Below, in pieces: positions 33,528 to 43,283 of a DNA stretch of 64,000 nucleotides. Both the position numbers and the translations under genes were made by a program. How positions within the stretch are numbered: position 1 is the first letter of the stretch; every line of letters begins with the position of its first letter. The notes below the pieces were generated by a model. That model made no database searches. It was not told the DNA's origin and saw only the letters and a list, made by a program, of their open reading frames with translations. Source of the DNA: Laburnicola sp. R22_1 (taxonomy: Eukaryota; Ascomycota; Dothideomycetes; Pleosporales; Didymosphaeriaceae); NCBI GenBank assembly GCA_014281115.1, contig JACONQ010000004.1, positions 4,092,001 through 4,156,000 on the forward strand, read 5' to 3'.

Positions 33528-34064
33528 ATGAGTACATATTCAGGAAAGTACCAATGGTGATTACAACATTGTTTCCCAGCTAACATATCTCACAGCCAAT
33601 TCTCCTCAACACCCTCGACTCCTGTCCTCTTTCAACCTGATCCTATGACTATGCAAGGTACGCCGCTTCCTGATATCGGCATCCACCCCCTCACCTCGCA
33701 CCTCGTCGATCATCGCTATTCAGGTGGTACAATGTACACGGCGGAACAGGAACAAGGCCAAGCTTCCAGCGCTGTAATAGCAATGACCGAGACCGAAGAT
33801 GCTGTTGCGAGAATCGGCTCCGTACTTAGCAATGGCAAGTTTGTGTGTGACGCTGAAGGATGCAGAGGCCGGACCTTCGCGCGTCAGGCCGAGCTTAGAC
33901 GACACCACACATCACTTCATGCCAGCAACAAACCGAACTTCTGGTGTCACGTTTTAAGTTGTCGACGAAGCATGAGCGGAGGGGGCGAAGCTTTCCACAG
34001 GAAGGATAAGTTGGTGGCGCATGTCCGAAGCATGCACTCTGGTGCACAACAAGGGTATCCATGA
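33528..34064 (+). CDS. C2H2 zinc-finger protein inside the palindrome spacer
   Basis: Exons 33528-33547 (20 nt) and 33596-34064 encode 162 aa. The 48-nt intron has donor GTACCA, branch GCTAAC and acceptor CACAG, and joins the frames precisely. The longer upstream frame with an ATG at 33440 does not join in frame. Two C-terminal fingers are seen: FVCDAEGCRGRTFARQAEL with the His pair in HHTSLH, and FWCHVLSC...FHRKDKLVAHVRSMH. This layout resembles small fungal C2H2 proteins with paired fingers. It probably binds nucleic acid in the nucleus. The N-terminal ~80 residues are Ser/Thr/Pro-rich and unrecognised. The frame is free of the stops that damage the arms. If the short first exon is wrong, translation could start at 33645 or 33651. 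Confidence 0.75.
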
Positions 34065-34452
34065 TAGATTCCTGTGTCCGGCCGTGGGAGCAGCTAGCAG
34101 AGATAGCGTTCCAGGAAGGTCTCTCCAAGTCGTTCGTTGAATCATGGAAATTCCAAAGCATAACTATTTATGCTCAGCGTTAGCCAATCGTCTCTCGTCC
34201 TTGATAGCTAAGAAGGTTGAATGCGTCCCTTAAGGCTGGAGCCTGTGAGCGGGGTTAGTTCACTCGAACACAAGGTGACAAGCGGCTTGTCCATGTCGAA
34301 TGCGCGTTCAAGCTCCGACCCGGGATGCTTCCAGTCATAGTAGTATTGCCCGCCGGCCAATGAGCGGGCTCGCGTGCTGCTCGCTCCTTTGGAGTACTTT
34401 TGCTAGTGCGGGCGGGGCGAAGGCTCTGCCGGTGAAACGCTTGGACAGCTCG

Positions 34453-34586
34453 GCTCCGCCAGCGCCATGCTGCGTCCTAACTCGCTCCGCCAGCGCCATG
34501 CTGCGTCCTAACGCGCTCCGCCAGCGCCATGCTGCGTCCTAACGCGCTCCCCCAGCGCCATGCTGCGTCCTAACGCGCTCCGCCAG
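34453..34586 (-). repeat. 31-bp minisatellite in right arm
   Basis: Mirror copy of 33043-33176. Confidence 0.9.
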
Positions 34587-34807
34587 CCGAGCGAACAATG
34601 GGAGTTTTGACCTGTGCCCAATCGCCATCATCCAGCGCACGCCTAAAGGTTTGCGTGACTGCGACACCTCCTCAGAGCCTCACTCTGTCCGCAACATAAA
34701 ATATAAAGCGCCCCATTACCCTGTCCTTGCCCCAGGCAGGCACTCTTTGCTTTGCATGTCTTACAACATCTGGCGACCGGCCACTTCTATGTTCCGTACG
34801 ACTAAGG

Positions 34808-36190
34808 ATGGACTCCCAGCCGCGCAGCCTGGCGCCAGCGCTCGAGCCCTTACATACTGTACACCACAATGCTCTTCCGACCCAGCAACGGTACGGATCG
34901 TATGGCGTCGATCAGACCTCTGCGTTTGCCCTGCAGAAACAGCTCTCCAGCGGACAGGTCGCAACTATGCAGAACCATGCCCCGCACCCGTTCAATCTCT
35001 ACACAGCACACCCTAGCCATGCGCAGTTTAACATAGGGTTTACTAGCAACAGCTAGTCTGCGTCTGCGTCTGCACCTACAGCGCCTGCAGGGGCCCCATC
35101 GCTTATGGGTCCGCCAGCTTGGCCGCGAAAGCGCAAGGCGCCGACTCTTCGCGCGGACGACTGGGAGCCGTATAAGAAGCGCGTCCTTGACTTGCATATT
35201 GTGCAGAAACTGCCCTTGCGAAAAGTGAGGCAGATGGTTGAGGAGGAGTATGGCTTTAAAGCTAAGTACGTCGCTCCTCTTCGTGCAAGACGGTGAGAAC
35301 CCCCAGCGTGTTACTGACATAGATACGTCCGCAGGCTACGGCAGTATCGAAACCGCATCAGCCAGTGGGGCAGAGACAAGAACGTCAAGCCGCAGGAGAT
35401 GGAGGCGATCGTGCGGAAGCGACAGAAGAGAAAGCTTATCAAGACCAACAAGCGCCCACTTATGTTCGAGGTGCGAGGCAGCTAAGTAGAGCTGTAGAAG
35501 ATTAAGCAGTGGATAAAGCGGCACAACATAGCGAAGAGCTTTCTGTATGCGCCCAGTCTAGCAGCATGTAAGTCAGCGCCAGACTGACTCGACCTTTCTT
35601 TGCTGATGCACTGGAGCCACGCCGTCTACTATAGGATGCGCCACACGATCTCTAAGCGAGGCTCGCCCGCGACGGTCTCTGTATACTCGCCGGCGGCTTC
35701 GGTCTCGTCGCCCGGAGCCTCGTCGCCCGGAGGCATATATCTCGCGGCGCAGAGTCCACAGATGCCGTCTCCTGCCCTTTCAATCTCGAGCATAGCGCGT
35801 CCTCAAGCAAGCGCCTTCGCCGGGCAAAGCCCGGCCATAGCACATAGATTTCTTGTGGAACTCCAGGCGGCTTCACTTGGAGGCCACAAGGCAGTGGTAA
35901 GGATGCTGCTCGACGCGGGCGCCGACCCCAACGCGCAGGGTGGAGAGTACGGCAACGCACTCTACGCGGCTTCACTTGGAGGCCACGAGGCGGTGGTGAG
36001 GATGCTGCTCGACGCGGGCGCCGACCCTAACGCGCGGGGTGGAGAGTACAGCAACGCACTCTACGCGGCTTCATGGATAGGCCATGAGGCGGTGGTAAGG
36101 ATGCTGCTCGACGCGGGCGCCGACCCCAACGCGCGGGGTGGAGACTATGGCAACGCACTCCAGGCGGCTTTATGGATAGGCCACAAGTAG
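34808..36190 (+). pseudogene. Clr5-domain/ankyrin gene, right-arm copy (broken)
   Basis: Same gene as in the left arm. It starts at 34808 and shares the TAG (AGC TAG TCT) near 35054. The frame then reads on through a Ser/Ala/Pro linker into the intact Clr5 helix-turn-helix part. The intron is about 35265-35333 (GTACGT...CGCAG). The second part meets stops at about 35484 (CAA to TAA) and 35499 (CAG to TAG), where the left copy still has CAA and CAG. The donor GTAAGT at about 35567 is intact here but mutated in the left copy. The ankyrin part (about 35840-36190) has four repeats, then a stop at CACAAG-TAG near 36188 (left copy: CAG). Each arm preserves what the other has lost, as expected if both decayed from one source. 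Confidence 0.8.
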
Positions 36191-37242
36191 GTGGTGAAGC
36201 TGCTGCTTGACAAGGGCGCGATAAGGGCGCCAACAGTAACGTTGTGTATGCCAACGTTGAGGGCTGCGCACCCTTAAACTATAATTGGCTCTGCGCTCAG
36301 CTAATCATGTGTTCAGCCCCCGCGCGCAGATCTGTCACATTTAGGATACAATTCTCACTAACGTAACTTACTCTTATATATATCATTATTCTCTCTATTT
36401 TATAGAGGGCTGGGGATTAGCATAACTATATACTGTATTAATTTGCTATAGAGAAGCTTCAAGCATAGATTCGCTACTTTAGCATTGTTAAACTAACGAA
36501 CTCCTCCACTGGCGCTAGCAGGGAGGACGGCTAAATCGCACCTGCCAGGACCTTGTGAGGTGGCGAATCTACGAGAGGTGAGCTGGTTGATGGGGAGGCA
36601 GAGTTTGATCGCAAGGCTGCGGGGCATACGTTGGCCCGAAGATTTTGCACAGCCACATGCGTGACAGCGACAAACCCGCTTTGCGGCTGGTAGCTGCCCT
36701 CCGTTCAATTACGTTACAATTATGTGGCAATTTTGGGCTAGCTAGAATAGGTAATCGTCCCGATCAAAGGTACCAACTGAAATAGCGGCCCTACAGGAAT
36801 CAAGCGCGCCTCGCAGCCTTACAGCTAATTATTACTTATTACCTTTACTATTAGACTTGCAGGCCTGTATAAGAGCATTGTATTAGTCGCGGTAGCAGTA
36901 TTGGCGCAGCAGTGGCCTATATTGGGTAAGGATTGCTTTTACTATTAAGAGAGCTCTTTGCGAGTTAGGCAGGCAGGCTTTTATGCGAACGTATTTTTTG
37001 TATTAATATTGCTACAAGGCCTCAGAAGTCGTATTAACATATTATTAAAAGGCGGTACTGCAAAAATCATGGCGTGGGCAAGCTCGCTGTTGCTGCGAAG
37101 TCAAAGTACCGACTTATTTTTCCGTTACGGCGGTTGTTCCGTTACGGGTGGACGGACATTAAGTATCTAGTAAATAAAATAGCTAGATAACAACAATATT
37201 ATTTTACGTGTAAATCCCACTGGCACCTAGTAGGGCATCTCC

Positions 37243-37316
37243 GATATCTAACTGTATATAGGTAGGAATGCGTGCTGCGCAGATTGATGCGTGCCATGTA
37301 GTCTCGCCGGACGTAG
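37243..37316 (-). repeat. Outer inverted repeat, right
   Basis: Partner of 30186-30262. The distance from here to the right arm (about 85 bp) is shorter than the ~208 bp on the left, so the shell carries a length difference of about 127 bp. Confidence 0.85.
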
Positions 37317-37502
37317 CTCCGTAGACCCATTGGCGCTGGCCCCGCCTCGACCGTTCGTGGGGTCCCGCCCGCTCCAGGGCAGCACCTTAAAATCGAAGAC
37401 CCTCCGCTTCAAGATGCTCCTGTGCTGAACAACGTCTTATCACCCCTCGTACATATATATGCATTTGCGCTCTTGAACGGCTAGCGCGGAAGAAATTGCG
37501 AC

Positions 37503-39202
37503 ATGGTGGAGCCTGAGTCATTGACTATAACAACAAAACCAAACCCATTAACGAGCATCATGAGTGACGTTAGCAAGGAGTCCGACGCGCCGCCGGCTGC
37601 TTTGCCCCCAAAGTCGGACGAGGCTGAGATCGAAGGACAAGTGGACGACGTGGACACTATCGCCCAAGCCAAATTGGTGAGGAAGCTGGACCTCCACATA
37701 ATTCCCGTGGTGATGCTGCTGTACCTTTTGTCTTTTCTAGATCGGTGAGCAACTCTACTTGTCTTTGCTGGCTCCGATCGATTGCCTCCCGATATCCTAC
37801 GCTGGATGCAGATCTAGACTGCGGCTTCAGACGGCTTCTAACGCTGCGACAGAGTCAACATCGGCAACGCCCGTCTCTACGGGCTCGAAGAAGATCTGGC
37901 CCTTAGTCCAGCTCAATGGCAGACGGCCATCTCTATCCTCTTTGTCTTTTACATCCTGTCAGAAGTTCCGTCCAACCTGGTCTTGAAGCAACTGCACCCA
38001 TCGCGCTGGATCGCCTTCATCACCGTCTCGTGGGGCATCGTCGCGACCTTGACCGGAGTCGTGCAAAACTATGCCGGACTCATCGTATGCCGTCTCATGC
38101 TCGGTCTCGTAGAAGGAGGCTTGTTCCCAGGACTGGCCATCTACCTCACCTTCTTCTACACCAAGCGCGAACTCGCGTTGCGAATCGGATACCTCTTCGT
38201 CTCCGCTGCACTAGCCGGTGCATGTGGCGGTCTCCTCGCCTTCGCCATCGGCCACATGGACGGTGTTTCTGGCGAGCGCGGATGGCGCTGGATCATGATC
38301 ATCGAAGGACTCCCCACGTTTGTCCTCGGCATCGCGACGTGGTGGATCCTCCCCGACGAGCCAGCAACGACGTACTTTCTCAACGACCAGGAGAAGAAAC
38401 TTGCCGTATTGCGGCTGAAACGGCAAACGGGGTATACGGTCTCGGCAGCGGAGTTCCACTGGGAGGACGTCAAGACCGGGTCCCGCGATTGGAAGATCTG
38501 GGCTTTCGCCTTCGCTCAGTTTGGCTGCGATACGATGCTTTATGGCTTCTCGACGTTCTTGCCGACGATTATCAAGGGCATCCAGCCTGGTGCTTCCGTT
38601 GCGCTTGTTCAAGTGTACACTATTCCGTGCTACGCTCTCGGCGCCATTACGTATCTGGCCGTTGCGAAGCTGTCGGATTACCAGCAGAGACGGGGCGTAT
38701 ACTGCGTTGCATTGGGCCTAGTCAGTATCATCGGGTACGCGATGCTGATGAGCGAGGCGAGGGCAGCAGTGCACTACGCAGGATGCTTCTTCATTGCCAT
38801 GGGACTCTACGTCATTGTCGGGTTGCCCTTGGCGTGGCTGCCGACTAACAACCCGCGATACGGGAAGCGGACGTTCGCGACGGGTCTACAGTTGAGTATT
38901 GGGAATTGTGCGGGCATCATGTCTTCGTTTGTGAGTTGTACCGTCGCGTGTTGCGTAACTTGTGTGCTGATTAGAGACAGCTGTACCCAGCACCGGAAGG
39001 TCCGCGCTTCATCCGCGGGCATGCTGTTACGCTGTCGATGGTAGCGTTTGCGAGTTCAGTGTTCGCTTTCATGTGGTTTTATTTTGCGCGTGTGAATGCG
39101 AGGAGGGCGAGGGGTGAAGAGGACCATAAGATTCAGGGCTTGAGCGATGCGGAGATTGCGGAGCTGGGCGACGAGAGTCCGCGCTTTTTGTTTACCACTT
39201 GA
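37503..39202 (+). CDS. MFS transporter, anion:cation symporter (allantoate/nicotinate permease) family
   Basis: Exons 37503-37744, 37853-38930 and 38981-39202 encode 513 aa, or 494 aa from the in-frame ATG at 37560, which fits the family start equally well. It is a plasma-membrane proton symporter for small organic anions. The family that includes Tna1 (nicotinate), Dal5 and Liz1 (pantothenate) shows RKLDLHIIPVVMLLYLLSFLDRVNIGNARLYG, EVPSNLVLKQLHPSRWI, RLMLGLVEGGLFPGLAIYL, GWRWIMIIEGLPTFVLG and WWILPDEPATTYFL; all are present. There are 12 predicted helices. Introns are 108 and 50 nt. The substrate cannot be read from sequence; nicotinate is only a context-based suggestion because the QPRTase gene lies across the palindrome. 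Confidence 0.9.
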
Positions 39203-39811
39203 GGGTTGAGAGGGAGAACGAGTGGACTGTGCCTTTTACGCAAAGGAGATCACGCGTGTTGGTTAGAAGCTACCTCGGACGATGTGCATTTGGCCGAGCA
39301 TTGATACTGAAACAGCTTCTTCCGTATTCGCAACGTTGATGATCCATCTTGCGTGCGTTCGCAGAATGTCAATGGAGGTTGAAGCCTGTAGCACACTACT
39401 TTGCATCGACCTAGAATGCCGCTCGCACGTCGATGCATCCCCTTGCAGGCCAACCACATTCTCTGGATATATTCTTTTGTGATGATGCTTGACGGAACAG
39501 GGGTAGGGTTGGTGCCATTCTTGCGGAATCATCTTCCCGTGCTTCTTCCTGTCTCTGCATGCCCACAGGGTGCTATTAATTCTCTGTTCCTAGTTTCCCT
39601 GATTAAGCGCTTTAGAATCGGTCAGTCCTCGTTTCAAAGGCACTTTAACAGATGAAGTGCAAGTAGGCTCGACGCCTCAGGGTCTCTCACACAATCGCCG
39701 AGCGCGTCACCCCTGCTAGCGCAAAATCTTATCGATAACCCGCAAGGGAATTTTGAACTCCCCACCTTTCGAAAACCATCCCACTACTCGCCTGCAAACA
39801 AACAATCCACC
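39203..39811. other. Intergenic region
   Basis: No supported gene. The right part is the presumed promoter of the Tsr4-like gene. Confidence 0.5.
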
Positions 39812-41194
39812 ATGCCCCCCTACGACAGCGATTCCTCAGACGACGGCGAAGACTACACCGAAACGAACACTCTCCTGGGGTACGCGTCAAAAGAAGCCTC
39901 CGGAGACGCAATATCGCATCTCGGAGGCTCTCCGGTACGTCGCTCGCCATCTTCGTACGTGTGAAGAACATGGTTGTAACATGACAAAAAGACGTGGATA
40001 GACGGAAAAACGGCCCCGTCGGGCGCATTGGCAAAATGCAAAGTGTGCAATGGACTTCTCACGCTGCTACTGGAGCTCCACGGCGATCTTCCCGAGCATT
40101 TTCCTGGTCACGAGAGACGGCTGTATATCTGGGCTTGTCGAAGGAAAACATGCAGGCGGAAAGAAGGCAGTGTGAGGGGCATACGAGGGGTCAGAATTTC
40201 AAAGGGGGCGGGCAGTAAGGCGGAGAAGAAGGAGGACACCAAAGACGTCAAGCAAGAAGAGAAGCCGCAGCCGCAGCCGCAGCCGCAGCTTGGAGAGTCG
40301 CTGTTCGGGATCAAGAGCACTGGGAATGCAGGTGTACCAGCCAACCCGAACCCATTTTCCCATCCATACTCATCGAGTCCGAACGGAAAAGCGCCGACCA
40401 GCCCCTTCGCCCCGGCGGCCTCCAACCCTTTCGCTAGCACGCCACCCGCAGCGGAACCGACACCAAACGCACCCAAGGCCAACGCCTCCACCACCCTACC
40501 CGAAACCTTCGCCTCAAAAGTGCGCCTCTCCTCCCCACCTCCCCCCCGGCAGCCCGCGCGCCCCCACGAACCCTGGCCCGCTGCTTCCGCCTTCCCCCCC
40601 GCATACCCCCACTCCTACCTCGACGCCGACTATGAAACCCTCGACGCACCCTCCACGCCCCCCATCCCCGCGACCGCGCGCATGGACCTCGACCCCGACA
40701 GCAGCACTGCCCCCGCAAGCGGCGGCAAAGAAGACAAAGACGTCTTCGAAAGCGCCCTCGACAAGCAGTTTCAAAAATTCGCGGACTGCGTCGCCCAGAA
40801 CCCCGAGCAGGTGCTGCGGTACGAGTTCAACGGCACGCCTTTGCTATACAGCGACACGGATGCTGTGGGGAAGCTTCTTGCGGAGCACGGCGCAGCTTCC
40901 GCTTCCGCTTCGAATGTCAAGGTTGCTACGGTCGCGTCGAGGGGTGGTGGTGGCGAGGGGATGCCGCGGTGTCGGAATTGCGGCGCCGACCGCGTCTTTG
41001 AGGTGCAGCTTACGCCGCATGCGATCACGGAGCTGGAGGCGGAGGACCTGAGCATCGATGGCATGGAGTGGGGGACTATTATTTATGGCGCTTGTGGAAG
41101 GGATTGCAAGCCGAGTGATGTGTCTGAGGGCGAGGTGGGGTATGTTGAGGACTGGGTTGGTGTGCAGTGGGAGGAGGTGGCGCGGAATAAGTAG
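39812..41194 (+). CDS. Tsr4/PDCD2-like ribosome biogenesis protein
   Basis: Exons 39812-39934 and 39992-41194 encode 441 aa. Yeast Tsr4 is a cytosolic dedicated chaperone of ribosomal protein Rps2 and is needed for 20S pre-rRNA processing; PDCD2/PDCD2L are its animal relatives. The N-terminus has YTETNTLLGYASKEA, then WIDGKTAPSGALAKCKVCNGLL, LYIWACRRKTCRRKEGSVRGIR (Cys-rich zinc-type block). A long Pro/Ser/Ala-rich linker with QPQPQP follows (about 100-260). The PDCD2_C domain has FQKFADCVAQNPEQVLRYEF, GTPLLYSDTD, MPRCRNCGADRVFEVQLTPHAI, WGTIIYGACGRDC and YVEDWVGVQWEE. The intron is 57 nt. Both domain ends match the family, so the model is probably complete. Confidence 0.93.
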
Positions 41195-41439
41195 AGGAGA
41201 GTGAAGAGGAGAGGAGAGTGGAGGTTGATGGTAGACGAGACGAGACGAGCCTAGCGACGGGGAAGCAAAGTGATACCCGGCTCTTGATGGTGCGGTCTAT
41301 GTATTACCTTTTTTTGGCGGATGGGATGTGGGAACGTCTGTCTTGAGTATCCGTGTTACACGGTAGACGGTTGTTAATTTTCCGCGCTTTCCTGCATGCA
41401 GCCTGCCGATCTTCGCGCTATCTATACGGTATACCTCTA

Positions 41440-42973
41440 CGGAGGTGCCTTTCAAAAGTTTTTGCCCACCTTGGCGAGCAGGGGTATGCGCCACATTCCA
41501 GATCGGGAAGCATCTCCGAGTTGACGTGGCCACTTCTCAACCTCAGGCCTTACCCTCTGTAACTACTACTCTCTGTCAATTGATCTATCTAGTACTGTCG
41601 CTATGGTTCATCACGATAACTCTACTCGTGCCACGGTAGTCGTTCTTAAGGCTATAGGCAAGTCAAACAATGAGATCACCGGACTCACTGGAATCGAGAA
41701 GCGTACGATCAACTCTATATACGCGCGAGCAATCGAGCGAGGTTTCGATCCAGGCCAGCGGCCGCTGAAGCTTGAAGATAAGCATCTTGAAAACGCCTAT
41801 CGATCTGGCCGGCCATCAAAGCAATCTGAAGTCTCCGAGAAAGTAGTCAACACCGTACGCACTGATCGATATGGGCGAGAGAAGTCTTGCGCTGACGTTG
41901 CTGGCGCACTTAGCCAAGAAGGATTCAATATCTCAGCTGCCACAGTCTGGCGAATCTTAAGGAAGGCAGGCTTTAAGAAGACCAAGCCAACGAGGAAGCC
42001 TAGGTTGACGAAGCAGATGAAGGAGGATCGATATAAGTGGTGCCAGGCCCATCAAGACTGGACGCTTGAAGATTGGAAGAATGTTATCTGGTCAGACAAA
42101 ACGTCTGTTGTTCTCAACCATAGGCGTGGAGGATATCGAGTATGGAGGAAAGCAGATGAGGCCTTCGTACGGAGCTGTATTCGTGAGAGATGGAAAGGCT
42201 ACTCTGAATTTATGTTTTGGGGCTGTTTCTCGTACGACAAGAAGGGCCCCTGCCACTGCTGGACGCCAGAAACAAAGAAAGAGAAGGAGGCTGCTGCTGC
42301 TCAAATTGATGAACTGAACAAGGAGCTTGAGCCTATCAAAAAGGCTGAGTGGGAGCTTGAGAATGGCATGCGTCGCCTAGGTCTCCGTACCAAGCCTGGA
42401 CGGCTGCCCCAGTGGAGATGGAACCAGAGGACTGGAAAGCTCAGCCGAGGCAGTGGCTCAGGAATTGACTGGTACCAGTACCAGACAACAATTCTGCTGC
42501 CAAAGCTTATTCCTTTTGCAAAGCAGTGTAAGGCTACGCGGCCTAGAACAGTTGTACAGGAAGACAAGGCGCCTTCTCACGACCACTACGTTCAAAGCTA
42601 TATATATAGCATTCATGATGTTAAGAGGATTATCTGGTGTGGTAACTCTCCTGATTTGAATTCTATTGAGCCTTGCTGGCCATGGATGAAAAGGGCTACT
42701 ACGAAGAAAGGAGCTCCTAAGAATAGAGCAGAGGCAGTACGGGCATGGGAGCAGTGCTGGAGAGAGCTGCCTCAGGAGAAAATACAGGCTTGGATTGAGC
42801 GGATTCCATACTATATAGAACAGATCCTTGAGCTCAATGGAGGCAACGAGTATAAGGAGGGTCGGAGGCTCAGGAAGCCAGAGCTAGAGCCAGCCGGAGA
42901 ACGCTCTTAATTAGGAATAGCACAGAACCCCCTGCTCGCCAAGGTGGGCAAAAACTTTTGAAAGGCACCTCCG
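41440..42973 (+). mobile_element. Complete Tc1/mariner element, 1,534 bp
   Basis: Perfect 45-bp terminal inverted repeats start CGGAGGTGCCTTTCAAAAGT (41440-41484 and 42929-42973) and are flanked by TA on each side (41438-41439, 42974-42975). One uninterrupted transposase frame lies inside. It sits 245 bp 3' of the Tsr4-like stop codon and does not break a gene. Confidence 0.96.
41603..42910 (+). CDS. Tc1/mariner transposase (DD34E)
   Basis: A single exon of 435 aa. The N-terminal paired HTH region is about 1-130 (TRATVVVLKAIGKSNNEITGLTG; AATVWRILRKAGFKK). The catalytic triad is D165 (VIWSDKTS), D321 (VQEDKAPSH) and E356 (NSPDLNSIEPCWPWMK), with 34 residues between D321 and E356. A ~60-residue Lys/Glu-rich insertion (about 223-285) after the first Asp block is typical of several fungal Tc1 elements. 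No stop codons or frameshifts, so it may be active. Confidence 0.95.
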   Translation: MVHHDNSTRATVVVLKAIGKSNNEITGLTGIEKRTINSIYARAIERGFDPGQRPLKLEDKHLENAYRSGRPSKQSEVSEKVVNTVRTDRYGREKSCADVAGALSQEGFNISAATVWRILRKAGFKKTKPTRKPRLTKQMKEDRYKWCQAHQDWTLEDWKNVIWSDKTSVVLNHRRGGYRVWRKADEAFVRSCIRERWKGYSEFMFWGCFSYDKKGPCHCWTPETKKEKEAAAAQIDELNKELEPIKKAEWELENGMRRLGLRTKPGRLPQWRWNQRTGKLSRGSGSGIDWYQYQTTILLPKLIPFAKQCKATRPRTVVQEDKAPSHDHYVQSYIYSIHDVKRIIWCGNSPDLNSIEPCWPWMKRATTKKGAPKNRAEAVRAWEQCWRELPQEKIQAWIERIPYYIEQILELNGGNEYKEGRRLRKPELEPAGERS

Positions 42974-42975
42974 TA

Positions 42976-43283
42976 CCCGCCTCGCCTACTCCAAGGCGAT
43001 CCTTAACCCCCACCTAACGTCGGACCAGTGAGCAATGTGCAAGGCAACATCGGTCCAATCAGTCTATTGACGCTAGTCCCATGCTCTCCAAGAATAATCG
43101 TATTCATCTCAAGAGCAAAATCATCGTAACCCGTCTGGAACACGGTAAATCGCCATGAGGCAAAGCTGTCATCATACTATTTAATCACAGCTACGACGAC
43201 GACGACGACGCTCACGCAGCCAAAAGAAAAGAGCCCTTCACCCATCACAAAAAAAACCCCTTTCCCCCCCATCCTCTCACGAA
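42976..43283. other. Short intergenic stretch with (GAC)n
   Basis: A GAC trinucleotide run is at about 43193-43210, followed by an A/C-rich 3' flank of the AnmK-like gene. No gene. Confidence 0.6.

Larger units (their letters stand above)
34406..37158 (-). repeat. Giant inverted repeat, right arm (2,753 bp)
   Basis: Inverse of 30471-33223, ending ...GGACGGACAT followed by TA. It carries its own set of C-to-T and G-to-A changes, so the two arms are separate real sequences rather than one sequence read twice. Confidence 0.95.

Noticed and set aside
33161..33583. 140-codon frame with ATG at 33440 as first exon of the zinc-finger gene
   Set aside because: It ends in phase 0 at the donor, but the acceptor needs phase 2, so it would hit a stop. 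The ATG at 33528 joins correctly.
30471..37158. Misassembled duplication (one sequence placed twice)
   Set aside because: Arms differ by many substitutions and an indel, and each carries private RIP-type changes, so they are distinct sequences; long reads would settle it.
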